A stretch of 64,000 nucleotides of DNA from Thermomicrobiales bacterium (GTDB lineage: Bacteria; Chloroflexota; Chloroflexia; Thermomicrobiales; CFX8), in contig JBAOIG010000003.1 of assembly GCA_037045155.1 (NCBI GenBank), positions 434,001 to 498,000 of the forward strand, in the 5' to 3' direction. Numbering within the stretch: the first letter of the stretch is position 1; the number at the start of each line of letters is the position of its first letter. This document shows positions 16,485 to 24,748 of this stretch, one piece after another. The notes beneath the pieces are model-generated. The model did no database searches, had not been told where the DNA came from, and saw nothing but the letters and a program-made list of their open reading frames with translations. The translations under genes were made by a program, and so were the position numbers.

Positions 16485-17747
16485 TCAACCTTTCTTCCAC
16501 AATCGGCCGGACCAATCGAGGGGGGTTGTGTCGGAGTCACGATGTTTCGAAACGAACCGTTCGACCGCCTCGTCATGTGCGGATGCGAGCTGATTTCCGA
16601 TCGTTCCCCAGTCGTAATAGCCGACAAGGCGCCGCCCATTCTCGCTCAGTCGCGTCGCGAGCGTCTCGTCTGACAGGATTGCGCCGACGGCGCGCGCAAA
16701 CGCCGCCGGATCATCGGCGCACAGGATTGCATCCGCGATCCCGTTGATACCCTCCGCGCCGATTGTGGTGGAAACCAGGGGCGTGCCGGCGGCCAGCGCT
16801 TCGAAGATCTTCAATCGTGTCCCGCCACCCGACCGCAGCGGCACGATCGCAACTGCCGCCGACCAGATCCATGGTCGGATATCGGCCACTCGGCCGGTAA
16901 CGACGACGTCGTTGGTGGCCCGATCCAGCAACCACGACGGCGGGTCCGCGCCCGCGAACACGACACGGACATCCGGAGCAGTTCGCTGGACGAGCGGGTG
17001 AATCTCGTCGAGATACCAGCGGGCGGCGTCGCTGTTCGGTTGGTGCCGCATCACACCAGTGAATACGATATCGCGTCGCCGCGCCCAATCCGACGGGCGA
17101 GAGAATGAGGCGACATCCACTCCATTTGGCACGACGCGTGCTATCTGGCCGGTCGAGGCTTCGATCGCCGCGGCATCGCGATCCGATGTGGCGATCGCGA
17201 GGTCGCTGCCGGCCCAGAGCCGTCGCTCCAGCCATCCGACTTTCCGTGCCTCCGCAAGCTTCAGGGCGCGCTCGATATCCCCGCTTGCCGCGTGAGCGAC
17301 GCGCGTCAGGAGCGTCATTTCGATGTCGTGCGCGTCGATGACCGTCGGGGTCGCAGTTGGCGGGCGAAAGAGCGCCATCCGTGTCGACTCGTAATGGACC
17401 AGATCCACCTGCGTCGTCAGAAACAGGCGGTCGAGGACTCGCTGCAGCTGCGTCGACCAGGTCGATTTCTCGAGGAAGGACTGGCGACTTCCGATTGAGC
17501 GGAACTGTAGTAGCCGCTTGCCGAAACTCGCCGGGTGGCGCGGTGTCCAAGTGGCCGGGACGGTCGTCACGTTGCAGATTGTGCCGAGCTCAATCGCCCG
17601 CGGAAGCTCGTCGGAACGCGCCGGACACAGCAGTGTCACCTCGTCCCGCCGAGCGAGCTCGCGAACCAGATGAAACGTGCGTAGCGCCCCGCCGAAGTCT
17701 GCCGGCAATGGCAACCAGGGCGCCACGACGACGACGTGACGACTCAC
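16485..17747 (-). CDS. Glycosyltransferase family 4 (GT-B)
   Basis: 420 residues. The Rossmann-type N-domain begins VVVVAPWLPLPADFGGALR, typical of GT4 enzymes. The C-domain has RVVPNGVDV, IVFTGVMRHQPNSDAA, VVFAGADPP and the nucleotide-sugar site SGGGTRLKIFEALAAGTPLVSTTIGAEGI. Such enzymes add sugars to lipid or polysaccharide acceptors at the cytoplasmic membrane. Start is a GTG at 17747. Gene order suggests cotranscription with the ureohydrolase, but no polysaccharide cluster is visible and the acceptor is unknown. Confidence 0.88.
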   Translation of the reverse strand: MSRHVVVVAPWLPLPADFGGALRTFHLVRELARRDEVTLLCPARSDELPRAIELGTICNVTTVPATWTPRHPASFGKRLLQFRSIGSRQSFLEKSTWSTQLQRVLDRLFLTTQVDLVHYESTRMALFRPPTATPTVIDAHDIEMTLLTRVAHAASGDIERALKLAEARKVGWLERRLWAGSDLAIATSDRDAAAIEASTGQIARVVPNGVDVASFSRPSDWARRRDIVFTGVMRHQPNSDAARWYLDEIHPLVQRTAPDVRVVFAGADPPSWLLDRATNDVVVTGRVADIRPWIWSAAVAIVPLRSGGGTRLKIFEALAAGTPLVSTTIGAEGINGIADAILCADDPAAFARAVGAILSDETLATRLSENGRRLVGYYDWGTIGNQLASAHDEAVERFVSKHRDSDTTPLDWSGRLWKKG

Positions 17748-17762
17748 GATCCATGCCTATCG

Positions 17763-17790
17763 TTGCCGATCGCGGCGGGTCGTCTACAAT
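17763..17790 (+). promoter_or_regulatory. Candidate sigma-70-type promoter of the hpa genes
   Basis: TTGCCG (17763-17768), a 16-base spacer and TACAAT (17785-17790) lie on the plus strand between the divergent glycosyltransferase and hpa genes. The predicted start is near 17797, leaving a ~165-base leader that contains the tandem repeat at 17833-17875. It is called from sequence match only. Confidence 0.45.
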
Positions 17791-17832
17791 GGCAGCGCGG
17801 GGAGTGAGCCAGAGTGAAACCTCCAGGTTGTG

Positions 17833-17875
17833 GTCGGTCGATTCAACGGCGCGTCCGTCGGCCGGTTTAACGGCG
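17833..17875 (+). repeat. Tandem 19-bp repeat (24-bp period) in the hpa leader
   Basis: Two imperfect direct copies, GTCGGTCGATTCAACGGCG (17833-17851) and GTCGGCCGGTTTAACGGCG (17857-17875), match at 16 of 19 positions with a 24-bp period. They lie downstream of the candidate promoter and ~90 bp before the first hpa gene. They could be operator half-sites for a repressor; no hpa regulator gene is adjacent. Confidence 0.5.
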
Positions 17876-17963
17876 TCGCACCGCGCAGCGGCGTCATCTT
17901 ATCCAATGTTGCGCGACAATCGGCGTTGGGCATCCGAAAGTGATTTGACGAGGGGGAGACTGC

Positions 17964-18710
17964 ATGCGATTGGTCCGATTCGCGGCCGATGGGGAGATTC
18001 ATTCCGGCGAGTCGATCGAAGGCGATTCGCTGCTCCGAGGTAACGGCGGGCGGCTCTATCGTCCGGATGACGTCGTCTGGCTACCGCCGGTTGCGCCACG
18101 CAAGGTTGTTGGTCTGGCGCTCAACTACGCTGACCACGCCGCGGAGCTCGGCATGGCGTCGCCGGAAGAGCCGGCCTTGTTCTTCAAGCCATTGACGTCA
18201 CTGATCGGACATCGCGCGCCTGTCATCGCGCCGGACAACATCGAGTATATGCACTACGAGGTAGAGCTCGCGGTTGTCATCGGGCGCGGAGGCCGGCGAA
18301 TCCGCGCGGGCGAGGCGATGGATCATGTCCGGGGCTATACCATCGCGAACGATGTGACTGTGCGCGACTTTGTCCACAACTTCTTCCGCCCGCCGGTCAA
18401 AGCGAAAGGATTCGACACGTTTGGCCCACTGGGACCGTATCTTGTCGTCGATGAGATCGACGACCCGAATGCGCTTGAGCTGCGGGCCTATGTCAATGAT
18501 GAGCTCCGGCAGACCGGCACAACGTCGATGTTTGTCCGCGATATCCCTGCGCTGATCGAGTACATCAGCGAGTTCATGTCGCTGGAGCCCGACGACGTCA
18601 TTCTGACCGGGACGCCGAAGGGGCTCAGCCATGTCTATCCGGGGGATGTCATGCGGCTGGAAGTTGACGGACTCGGGTCGCTCGAGAATCCGATCGTCGC
18701 GCAATCGTAA
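17964..18710 (+). CDS. Fumarylacetoacetate-hydrolase family protein (HpaG-like isomerase/decarboxylase)
   Basis: 248 residues of the FAH superfamily. Visible are the core ALNYADHAAELG, EEPALFFKPLTSLIG, the metal-ligand region YEVELAVVIGRGG, GYTIANDVTVRDF and VILTGTPKGL. In 4-hydroxyphenylacetate degradation HpaG decarboxylates and isomerises the ring-cleavage product. The following genes are HpaB, HpaC and HpaD, which supports that role over a generic FAH hydrolase. GAGGGGGAG precedes the ATG. It is the first gene of the cluster. Confidence 0.85.
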   Translation: MRLVRFAADGEIHSGESIEGDSLLRGNGGRLYRPDDVVWLPPVAPRKVVGLALNYADHAAELGMASPEEPALFFKPLTSLIGHRAPVIAPDNIEYMHYEVELAVVIGRGGRRIRAGEAMDHVRGYTIANDVTVRDFVHNFFRPPVKAKGFDTFGPLGPYLVVDEIDDPNALELRAYVNDELRQTGTTSMFVRDIPALIEYISEFMSLEPDDVILTGTPKGLSHVYPGDVMRLEVDGLGSLENPIVAQS

Positions 18711-18765
18711 TCGGGATTGACGGTCATCGGCGCTTGGCGCCGACCAGAACGGAGAGGTAGTGTCG

Positions 18766-20256
18766 ATGGGAGCACGAACAGGCCAGCAATTCATCGACGG
18801 GCTGAAGGCGCACCCGCGAGAGGTGTACATCGAGGGCGAGCTCGTTCGGGATGTGACCGAGCATCGAGCGTTTCGAAACGTTATCGAGAGTCTCGCTCAT
18901 CTCTACGACATGCAGCACGATCCGCAGTATCGTGACGACCTGACCTACGAGTCACCAGACACCGGAGAGCGTGTCGGGACCGCGTTCATGCAGCCGCGCT
19001 CGCGTGCCGATCTGCAGCATCGCGGGCGAGGATTCAAGGCATGGGCCGACTATTCGCACGGGATGCTTGGCCGGACGCCCGACTACCTCAGCTCGTCGCT
19101 GATGTCGTTCGCGGGCGCCCACGACTACTTTGCGAAGAACAACCCAGACTTTGGCAAGAACGTCGAGTCGTATTACCGGCGGGCCCGCGAGGAGGATCTC
19201 TGCCTCACCCACACGCTGATCAACCCGCAGGCAAACCGTTCGGTCGGCCCATCACAGCAGGCCGATCCGTTTCTGTCGGCGCGCGTCGTCGAAGAGAAAG
19301 ACGGCGGCATCGTCATCCGCGGGGCCAGAATGCTGGCAACGCTCGGGCCGATCGCCGATGAGATCGAAGTGTTTCCCTCGACCGTCGTCAAGTCCGACCC
19401 GGCCGATGCCCCGTATGCGTTCGGATTCGTTGTCCCCTGTGGCGCGCCGGGGCTGAAGTTCCTCTGCCGTGAGACATACGATCTTGGACGCTCCAAGCAT
19501 GATCACCCGCTCGGCTCGCGGTTCGAAGAGATGGACGCGATCGTCATTTTCGACGATGTCTTCATTCCGTGGGAGCGAGTATTCCTGTATGGAGATCCGG
19601 AGCTGGCCAACGGCGCGTTTGGCGCGACGAACGCAGTGATCCACATGGCGCACCAGGTGATTGCAAAGAACATTGCGAAGACCGAATTCATGCTAGGTCT
19701 TGCAAGCCTGATCGTCGATACGATCGCAATCGAGCCATTCCAGCATGTCCACGAGAAAGTGTCGGAGATCATCATCGGGCTGGAGTGCATGCGAGCGCTC
19801 AAGGCGACTGCCGAAAATGATGCCCAGCTGGATCGCTGGGGCATCATGACCCCGGCGCGTGAGCCACTTGACGCTGCTCGCAACCTCTATCCGAAGCTCT
19901 ACCCCCGCTTCGTCGAGATCATCCAGCAGCTATCCGCCAGCGGCCTGATGGCGACACCGACCGAAGCGGACATCAACGGAGCGATCGGCCCCACGATCGA
20001 CCGATACCTGACGGCCGCGAGGGCGGATGCTCGCGACCGTGTTGCGTTGTTCCGGTTGGCGTGGGATACCGCCGTGTCATCGTTTGGCTCCAGGCAGGTG
20101 CTCTACGAGCGATTCTTCTTCGGCGATCCGGTGCGGATGGCCGGCGCGTTGTTCAACACATACGACCGCAAGCCATATATGGACATGGTTCGTGAGTTCG
20201 TTGCAGAGGGACGTCAGGCGACGATGCCTGAGGCTGCCAGTGGCGGCACCGAATGA
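18766..20256 (+). CDS. hpaB: 4-hydroxyphenylacetate 3-monooxygenase, oxygenase component
   Basis: 496 residues, the usual HpaB length. It hydroxylates 4-hydroxyphenylacetate to 3,4-dihydroxyphenylacetate with reduced FAD. The acyl-CoA-dehydrogenase-like fold is visible: RSRADLQHRGRGFKAWAD, HTLINPQANRS, GARMLATLGPIADE, DDVFIPWERVFLYGD and SFGSRQVLYERFFFGDP. The start chosen is the ATG at 18766, eight bases after GGAGAGG; a GTG at 18760 is in frame but too close to that site. The 3' end overlaps hpaC by 4 bp. Confidence 0.93.
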   Translation: MGARTGQQFIDGLKAHPREVYIEGELVRDVTEHRAFRNVIESLAHLYDMQHDPQYRDDLTYESPDTGERVGTAFMQPRSRADLQHRGRGFKAWADYSHGMLGRTPDYLSSSLMSFAGAHDYFAKNNPDFGKNVESYYRRAREEDLCLTHTLINPQANRSVGPSQQADPFLSARVVEEKDGGIVIRGARMLATLGPIADEIEVFPSTVVKSDPADAPYAFGFVVPCGAPGLKFLCRETYDLGRSKHDHPLGSRFEEMDAIVIFDDVFIPWERVFLYGDPELANGAFGATNAVIHMAHQVIAKNIAKTEFMLGLASLIVDTIAIEPFQHVHEKVSEIIIGLECMRALKATAENDAQLDRWGIMTPAREPLDAARNLYPKLYPRFVEIIQQLSASGLMATPTEADINGAIGPTIDRYLTAARADARDRVALFRLAWDTAVSSFGSRQVLYERFFFGDPVRMAGALFNTYDRKPYMDMVREFVAEGRQATMPEAASGGTE

Positions 20257-20867
20257 ACGCGATGCCAACCGTCGACCAGACAGCGTTCCGCCGCGCCGTG
20301 GGGCAGTTCGCGACCGGGGTGACGGTTATCACGATCCAGCACGATGGCCACGTGCACGGGATGACCGCCAACTCATTCGCATCGGTTTCGCTTGAGCCGC
20401 CGCTGGTGTTGTTTTGCGTTGGGAAGTCGGCGCGAATGGCGGGGTTGATCAGGGATGCGGAGGGATTCGCGATCAACATCCTCAGCGATCGGCAAATGCA
20501 GGTGTCACGCCAGTTTGCCGGGGCGAACAAGGATGCCGCCGCGCGCACGGTGAAGTTGCAACGCGGGCCTGTAGCGCCTCTTCTCAGCCATTCCCTGGCG
20601 GCACTGTCGTGCAGGACGCACGAGATCCACGAGGCGGGCGATCACTGGATCGTCATCGGGCAGGTCGTGGCGCTGCACGAACCTGATCAGGCGAGGGCAC
20701 ACGGACCGCTCGCCTTCTTCCGGTCGCGCTACTGCGACCTGATCGAGCCACCGACGCCGGCCGAGCAGGCGGATCGCTGGATGAATGACGAAATTCGCAT
20801 CTACCACGAGGAATGGAGCGCCGGCGATCTGAACGAGCCGGCGGAGAGGCCGGAGTTGCCATGGTGA
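20253..20867 (+). CDS. hpaC: Flavin reductase, HpaC-type
   Basis: 204 residues of the short-chain flavin reductase family: RRAVGQFATGVTVITI, GMTANSFASVSLEPP, CVGKSARM and FAINILSDRQ. It supplies reduced FAD to HpaB. The ATG overlaps the hpaB stop (ATGA). The C-terminal ~35 residues extend past the usual domain end and are charged. Pairing with hpaB makes the assignment firm, although such reductases are interchangeable between systems. Confidence 0.88.
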   Translation: MNAMPTVDQTAFRRAVGQFATGVTVITIQHDGHVHGMTANSFASVSLEPPLVLFCVGKSARMAGLIRDAEGFAINILSDRQMQVSRQFAGANKDAAARTVKLQRGPVAPLLSHSLAALSCRTHEIHEAGDHWIVIGQVVALHEPDQARAHGPLAFFRSRYCDLIEPPTPAEQADRWMNDEIRIYHEEWSAGDLNEPAERPELPW

Positions 20868-21898
20868 CCAATCAGCAAACGAATGCGGAGATTCGACGAG
20901 GCAGGCCGGAGCCGCGCTCCGGCGCAAACATCATCCGTTCGGCCCACGGCGAATATCGGGTGACTGACCTTGGCCGCGCCCGGGCGTTCTACGTCGACAC
21001 ACTGGGGTTCGTGGAGACCGAGCAAACGGCCGACACCCTGTATCTGCGTGGGCTGGAAGAGCGAGACCATCACTCACTCGTCTTGCGAAAGTCGTCAACG
21101 CCGGGCGCTGGTCACCTCGCGTTCAAGGTCGCGAGCGAGGACGATCTGGACCGGCTTGCCCATCATGTCGCGGCCGCGGGCCTCAAGCCCTGCTGGCTCG
21201 CCTCTGGCGAGGAGATTGGGCAGGGCAGGGCGCTGCGGTTCAACGATCCATTCGGCCTGCCGCTCGAGTTCGTTGCCGAGATGACACAGGTCGAACGACT
21301 GCTTCAACGGTTCGACCTCTACCGCGGCGCTCAGGTGATGCGATTTGACCACTTCAACTGCCAGGTCCCCGATGTCCGGGCTGCCTATGAGTGGTACTCC
21401 GCGGAGCTCGGCTTCGGCTGCTCGGAATACACAGTCGACGACGCCGGGCGAATCTGGGCGACCTGGCTCCAACGCAAGCAGAATGTCCACGACATCGCCG
21501 TGATGAATGGGACTGGGCCACGAGTCCACCATTTCGGCTTCTGGGTTACCGATCCGTTGTCAGTGCTCCGCGCGTGCGATGTGCTCGCCGCGGATGGCTG
21601 GGCGAGCAGCATCGAGCGTGGACCCGGACGCCATGGCTTGTCGAACGCATTCTTCCTGTATCTGCGAGACCCCGATGGTAACCGCATCGAGATGTATGCC
21701 AACGACTATCTGTTGGCCGATCCTGACTGGGAGCCGATTCGCTGGACGCTGAACGACCCGCGCCGCGCGACGTTCTGGGGTCATATGCCGCCGGCGTCGT
21801 GGTTCGATGACGCGGCACTCTGTGAGTCGTTTGAGGACGGGCGGCTTCTGCCAACAGCGCCAGCGCAACTGTACGATCGGCCCGATCACGTAACTTGA
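20861..21898 (+). CDS. hpaD: 3,4-dihydroxyphenylacetate 2,3-dioxygenase (extradiol, VOC type)
   Basis: 345 residues from the ATG at 20861, which overlaps the hpaC stop and has GGAG upstream. Two vicinal-oxygen-chelate modules are seen. The C-terminal one carries the iron ligands: His in MRFDHFN, His in GPRVHHFGF and Glu in GNRIEMYAND. It cleaves the catechol ring made by HpaB, and its product feeds the HpaG-like enzyme. Dehydrogenase HpaE, isomerase HpaF and hydratase/aldolase HpaH/HpaI are not in this window. Confidence 0.88.
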   Translation: MVTNQQTNAEIRRGRPEPRSGANIIRSAHGEYRVTDLGRARAFYVDTLGFVETEQTADTLYLRGLEERDHHSLVLRKSSTPGAGHLAFKVASEDDLDRLAHHVAAAGLKPCWLASGEEIGQGRALRFNDPFGLPLEFVAEMTQVERLLQRFDLYRGAQVMRFDHFNCQVPDVRAAYEWYSAELGFGCSEYTVDDAGRIWATWLQRKQNVHDIAVMNGTGPRVHHFGFWVTDPLSVLRACDVLAADGWASSIERGPGRHGLSNAFFLYLRDPDGNRIEMYANDYLLADPDWEPIRWTLNDPRRATFWGHMPPASWFDDAALCESFEDGRLLPTAPAQLYDRPDHVT

Positions 21899-21905
21899 TC
21901 GCGGG

Positions 21906-22418
21906 CTATTGATCGGCGGCGGTCGACTGATTGTCAGCGCGGCGCTTTGCCAGCATCTGGCGACGGGTTCGTTCCATCGTCCCTGCGAAGCGGAACGCAT
22001 GGATAACGAGTGAATCGTCCCGGGCAGGCGCGGTGGTAATACCCTGACGCTTGCGCTCGGCCGCGAGCCGACGCTGTTCCTCGGCTCGCGCTACGGCTTT
22101 GGCGTACTGTTCCTTCTTCCAGCGGTAGCGGGCGACCGCCAGGGCGCCGAATCCGACAGCCATTCCCAGCCCAGCGCCCGGGCCGGTCGGCGAGGTCGAG
22201 ATATAGCCATAGCCGAAGACGTCGGCCATGTAAATGACGAGCAGTGTCAGCACGTAGCCGACGTTGAACCAGACAGTCTCCCGGATTGCCTCTCGCAGGC
22301 TCCATGTTGTCGAAATTCCGACGATGAACGGGGCGATCGGAATGAGCCACATTGCGGTGTGCATTATCGGCAGACTGACCCTTCCAGCGTTCGAGCCGCT
22401 GAATGCAATATCGGTCAC
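21906..22418 (-). CDS. Small membrane protein of unknown function
   Basis: 170 residues. There are two or three hydrophobic segments (MWLIPIAPFIVGIST, VLTLLVIYMADVFGYGYI, and a Gly/Ala-rich one around AGLGMAVGFGALAVA), then a long charged, Arg/Glu/Ala-rich probable coiled-coil tail (residues ~100-170). No family recognised. It is convergent with hpaD, with 7 bp between the stops. Composition matches its neighbours. Confidence 0.65.
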   Translation of the reverse strand: MTDIAFSGSNAGRVSLPIMHTAMWLIPIAPFIVGISTTWSLREAIRETVWFNVGYVLTLLVIYMADVFGYGYISTSPTGPGAGLGMAVGFGALAVARYRWKKEQYAKAVARAEEQRRLAAERKRQGITTAPARDDSLVIHAFRFAGTMERTRRQMLAKRRADNQSTAADQ

Positions 22419-22560
22419 GCCACCAGACGCGTACAGGCGGTATCATGTGGGCATGAACAGCAGCCGTCGGGTGAGCCTCGCGCCGGTCGAGATTACACGC
22501 GACCGAGTACCCCGAAAGCATACCAGCGGGGTGGCTGATGAGTTGAATGTGGAGGGGTGA

Positions 22561-22689
22561 ATGGGCCCTGGAGAGAGATGGCTGCTTTTCGGCGTCGTTG
22601 CCAGCTTGCTGCCAGCGCTGCTCGTCGTTCGGACGATTATGCATGTTCTCAATATCCGCGTTGGTCGCCAGCCCAAGTGGCACGGATAG
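22561..22689 (+). CDS. Very small membrane protein (42 residues)
   Basis: An ATG follows GGAGGGGTGA directly and opens a 42-codon frame: MGPGERWLLFGV, one membrane helix (~residues 8-30), then a short basic tail ending in Trp-His-Gly. The hydrophobic, positive-inside layout and ribosome site favour a real gene. No family recognised. It lies in the otherwise empty stretch 22419-22809 between the membrane-protein gene and the next plus-strand gene. Confidence 0.45.
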   Translation: MGPGERWLLFGVVASLLPALLVVRTIMHVLNIRVGRQPKWHG

Positions 22690-22809
22690 TCCCTGGATCG
22701 AGCTGATCTCGCTGCGACAGTGACGTTGAGGGAACGAGGGGCTTCCCGCTGACTCACTATCGTTGTGCCAGGTGATACGTCTGTAGCGCGCCAACGAAAG
22801 GTCTTCACG

Positions 22810-23676
22810 ATGCTTGCGCACGGGGGTGATCGGAAGCACTCGACTTCGTCGGAGCGGCTCTCGCGAGAGCAAGAGCTGGCGTTTGCTCTGGATGGAGCGC
22901 GTCCAACCGCATACGACCGGGCCGTTGCGGCCCACGAGGTCGCGATGCATGTTGAGCGGATTGGGCAGGATCGTTCACTCGCTCGTTTGCGGCGGTGGGC
23001 GCCCCAGGCTATCGCAGTTGTCGATAGCAAGCTGTCGTCGCCCCGAAGCTTGCTACAGTTTCTCGATATTCCACATATCGAGGTTGACTCCCTTTCCGAT
23101 GTGCCGCGCCTGGCGAGCATCGTGGTGCTGGGGTGCCAGGAGGCGGAAGCCATTAACCCGGTCGCGCTGGAAGCGACATTGTCCCGCGGTGTAACGATCA
23201 TCAGTAGCGATAAGACGGCGCTCGCGAAGCCGATCAGGGACGTGTTGCTGCCGGGTGCGCCCCGGCCGGCCGGCATTGCGCGGGTCGAGTGGGCGACCGG
23301 AACCGCCAGTGGAGCCCCCGATCTTCTGCTCGGAGCGCCGCTCCTGCCGGGAATTCAGCTCCCACCAGGCTACATCCCGGTGACGATGCCGGCGGGATCA
23401 CGCGGCAACGTTGAAGTGCTCGCGATAGACCGATTGACTCGCCAGCCCATCCTTGTTCGCGCGAAGATCGGTGGTGGGACAGTCATCCATGCAGTGCCCC
23501 ACTGGTGGCAACAGTCCGTCCACTGCGGGACCGCGGTTGACCGCCGTCGCCTGGCCGACATTCCTGCATTCGCGGACCTCAGCGATTCGGTCGGCGATGT
23601 CAGGTTCGGGGAGCTGCAGGCGGCCCGATCGATGATGATGGGTCTGCTTCGCGCGCTGCGGCCACGGTTGAGATAG
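22810..23676 (+). CDS. Unknown protein, possibly glutamine-amidotransferase-like fold
   Basis: 288 residues from the ATG at 22810, with AAAGG eight bases upstream; an open frame extends to 22765. The N-terminal third is charged. The middle has alternating strands and helices (SIVVLGCQEAEAI, SRGVTIISSDKTAL), and the end has VRAKIGGGTVIHAVPHWWQQ. That style, a central beta sheet with a 'gives back a usable account' strand pair, resembles class-I amidotransferase-like domains without a catalytic Cys. I cannot name it. It ends 6 bp before the WYL regulator and is probably cotranscribed with it. Confidence 0.6.
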   Translation: MLAHGGDRKHSTSSERLSREQELAFALDGARPTAYDRAVAAHEVAMHVERIGQDRSLARLRRWAPQAIAVVDSKLSSPRSLLQFLDIPHIEVDSLSDVPRLASIVVLGCQEAEAINPVALEATLSRGVTIISSDKTALAKPIRDVLLPGAPRPAGIARVEWATGTASGAPDLLLGAPLLPGIQLPPGYIPVTMPAGSRGNVEVLAIDRLTRQPILVRAKIGGGTVIHAVPHWWQQSVHCGTAVDRRRLADIPAFADLSDSVGDVRFGELQAARSMMMGLLRALRPRLR

Positions 23677-23682
23677 GCTGCC

Positions 23683-24663
23683 ATGGGTCGGGAACAGGAA
23701 ACGCGTCGCGTCGCGAGATTGCTTGAGATCATCTGGCTCATCCAGGCAGCGCCGCGCTACTGGACGCGGCAGCGGCTGGCCGAACGTTTCGAGGTCTCGG
23801 TTCGATCGATTACCAGTGACATTCAGGTGATCCGACATCGACTCGCGTGGGACGTGCGGACTGAACGAGGCTCGGGATACCACTTTCACGGCCCTGTGCC
23901 GCGACTACCGTCTGTGAATTACTCCGTGCCCGAGGCACTCGCGCTGATCCTGGCCGCGCAAGCGGGCATGAACTATGGCGGGGTGCCTCAGGAGGAGCTT
24001 GGCTCCGCAATCCGACGCCTGACGTCGGTGTTTCCGGAGGATCTGCGTCGCTTCATCGAGCAGTCCGGCGTCACGCCAGCCTCACCTGCGGATGACCGCC
24101 GCACAGCGCTACTCAGCACGGCCGCCTCAGCGATCTCTCGTAGCCATTGCCTGGCGCTGACATACAGAGTCGCATCGCGCGGAGGCGAAGAGACAGAGCG
24201 AGTCATCGATCCGCTGGCGATTCTGCCCTACGACAAGTCGTGGCAACTCGTCGGCTATTGCCATCTCCGGCAGGCTGTCCGCGTCTTCAAGATCGACCGG
24301 ATCAAGAAGCTCGATATTCTGCCCCAACGATTCAATCGACCCGCGGGTTTCGATCTCGGCCAATTCCTCGCATCCGGATGGGGGATAATGCGCGGCCTCG
24401 ACGCGCCGGTGGACGACGTCACTCTCCTGTTTCGCCCGCCCGCATCGGAGTGGGTTGCCGAGGGAGAATGGCACGAGGGGGAGATCATCGAACGACAGCC
24501 AGACGGTTCGATCATCTATCGCGCCTCGATCCAGGTGACACCGGAGTTTCAGCGCTGGGTGCTGCGCTATGGCAGGATGGTCGATATCATTGCCCCGAGC
24601 CATCTTCGGGACTGGCTCGTTGCCGAGGCGCGCGCGATCCTCGATCGCGCCGAGACTGCATAG
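23683..24663 (+). CDS. WYL-domain transcriptional regulator
   Basis: 326 residues. The N-terminal winged helix (residues ~8-65: WTRQRLAERFEVSVRSITSDIQVIR) is of the DeoR-like HTH type found in WYL proteins. The WYL domain follows (LALTYRVASRGGEETERVIDP, SWQLVGYCHLRQAVRVFKIDRI), then the C-terminal extension common to PafC-like regulators. WYL domains sense nucleic acid or nucleotide ligands. The target is unknown; nearby candidates are the preceding unknown gene and the DUF697 protein downstream. Confidence 0.9.
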   Translation: MGREQETRRVARLLEIIWLIQAAPRYWTRQRLAERFEVSVRSITSDIQVIRHRLAWDVRTERGSGYHFHGPVPRLPSVNYSVPEALALILAAQAGMNYGGVPQEELGSAIRRLTSVFPEDLRRFIEQSGVTPASPADDRRTALLSTAASAISRSHCLALTYRVASRGGEETERVIDPLAILPYDKSWQLVGYCHLRQAVRVFKIDRIKKLDILPQRFNRPAGFDLGQFLASGWGIMRGLDAPVDDVTLLFRPPASEWVAEGEWHEGEIIERQPDGSIIYRASIQVTPEFQRWVLRYGRMVDIIAPSHLRDWLVAEARAILDRAETA

Positions 24664-24748
24664 CGCGCGCGGCACATCCGACGCGAAAGTCTCCCCATAC
24701 CGCGACCGTGCAGCAGGTCGTGTACGACTGTTGAGAAGTGAGCCGCAT

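Noticed and set aside
22453..22560. 35-codon frame starting MNSSRRVSLAPV just before the small membrane protein
   Set aside because: No hydrophobic or domain signature and only a weak ribosome site; it may merely contribute GGAGGGG to the next ATG.
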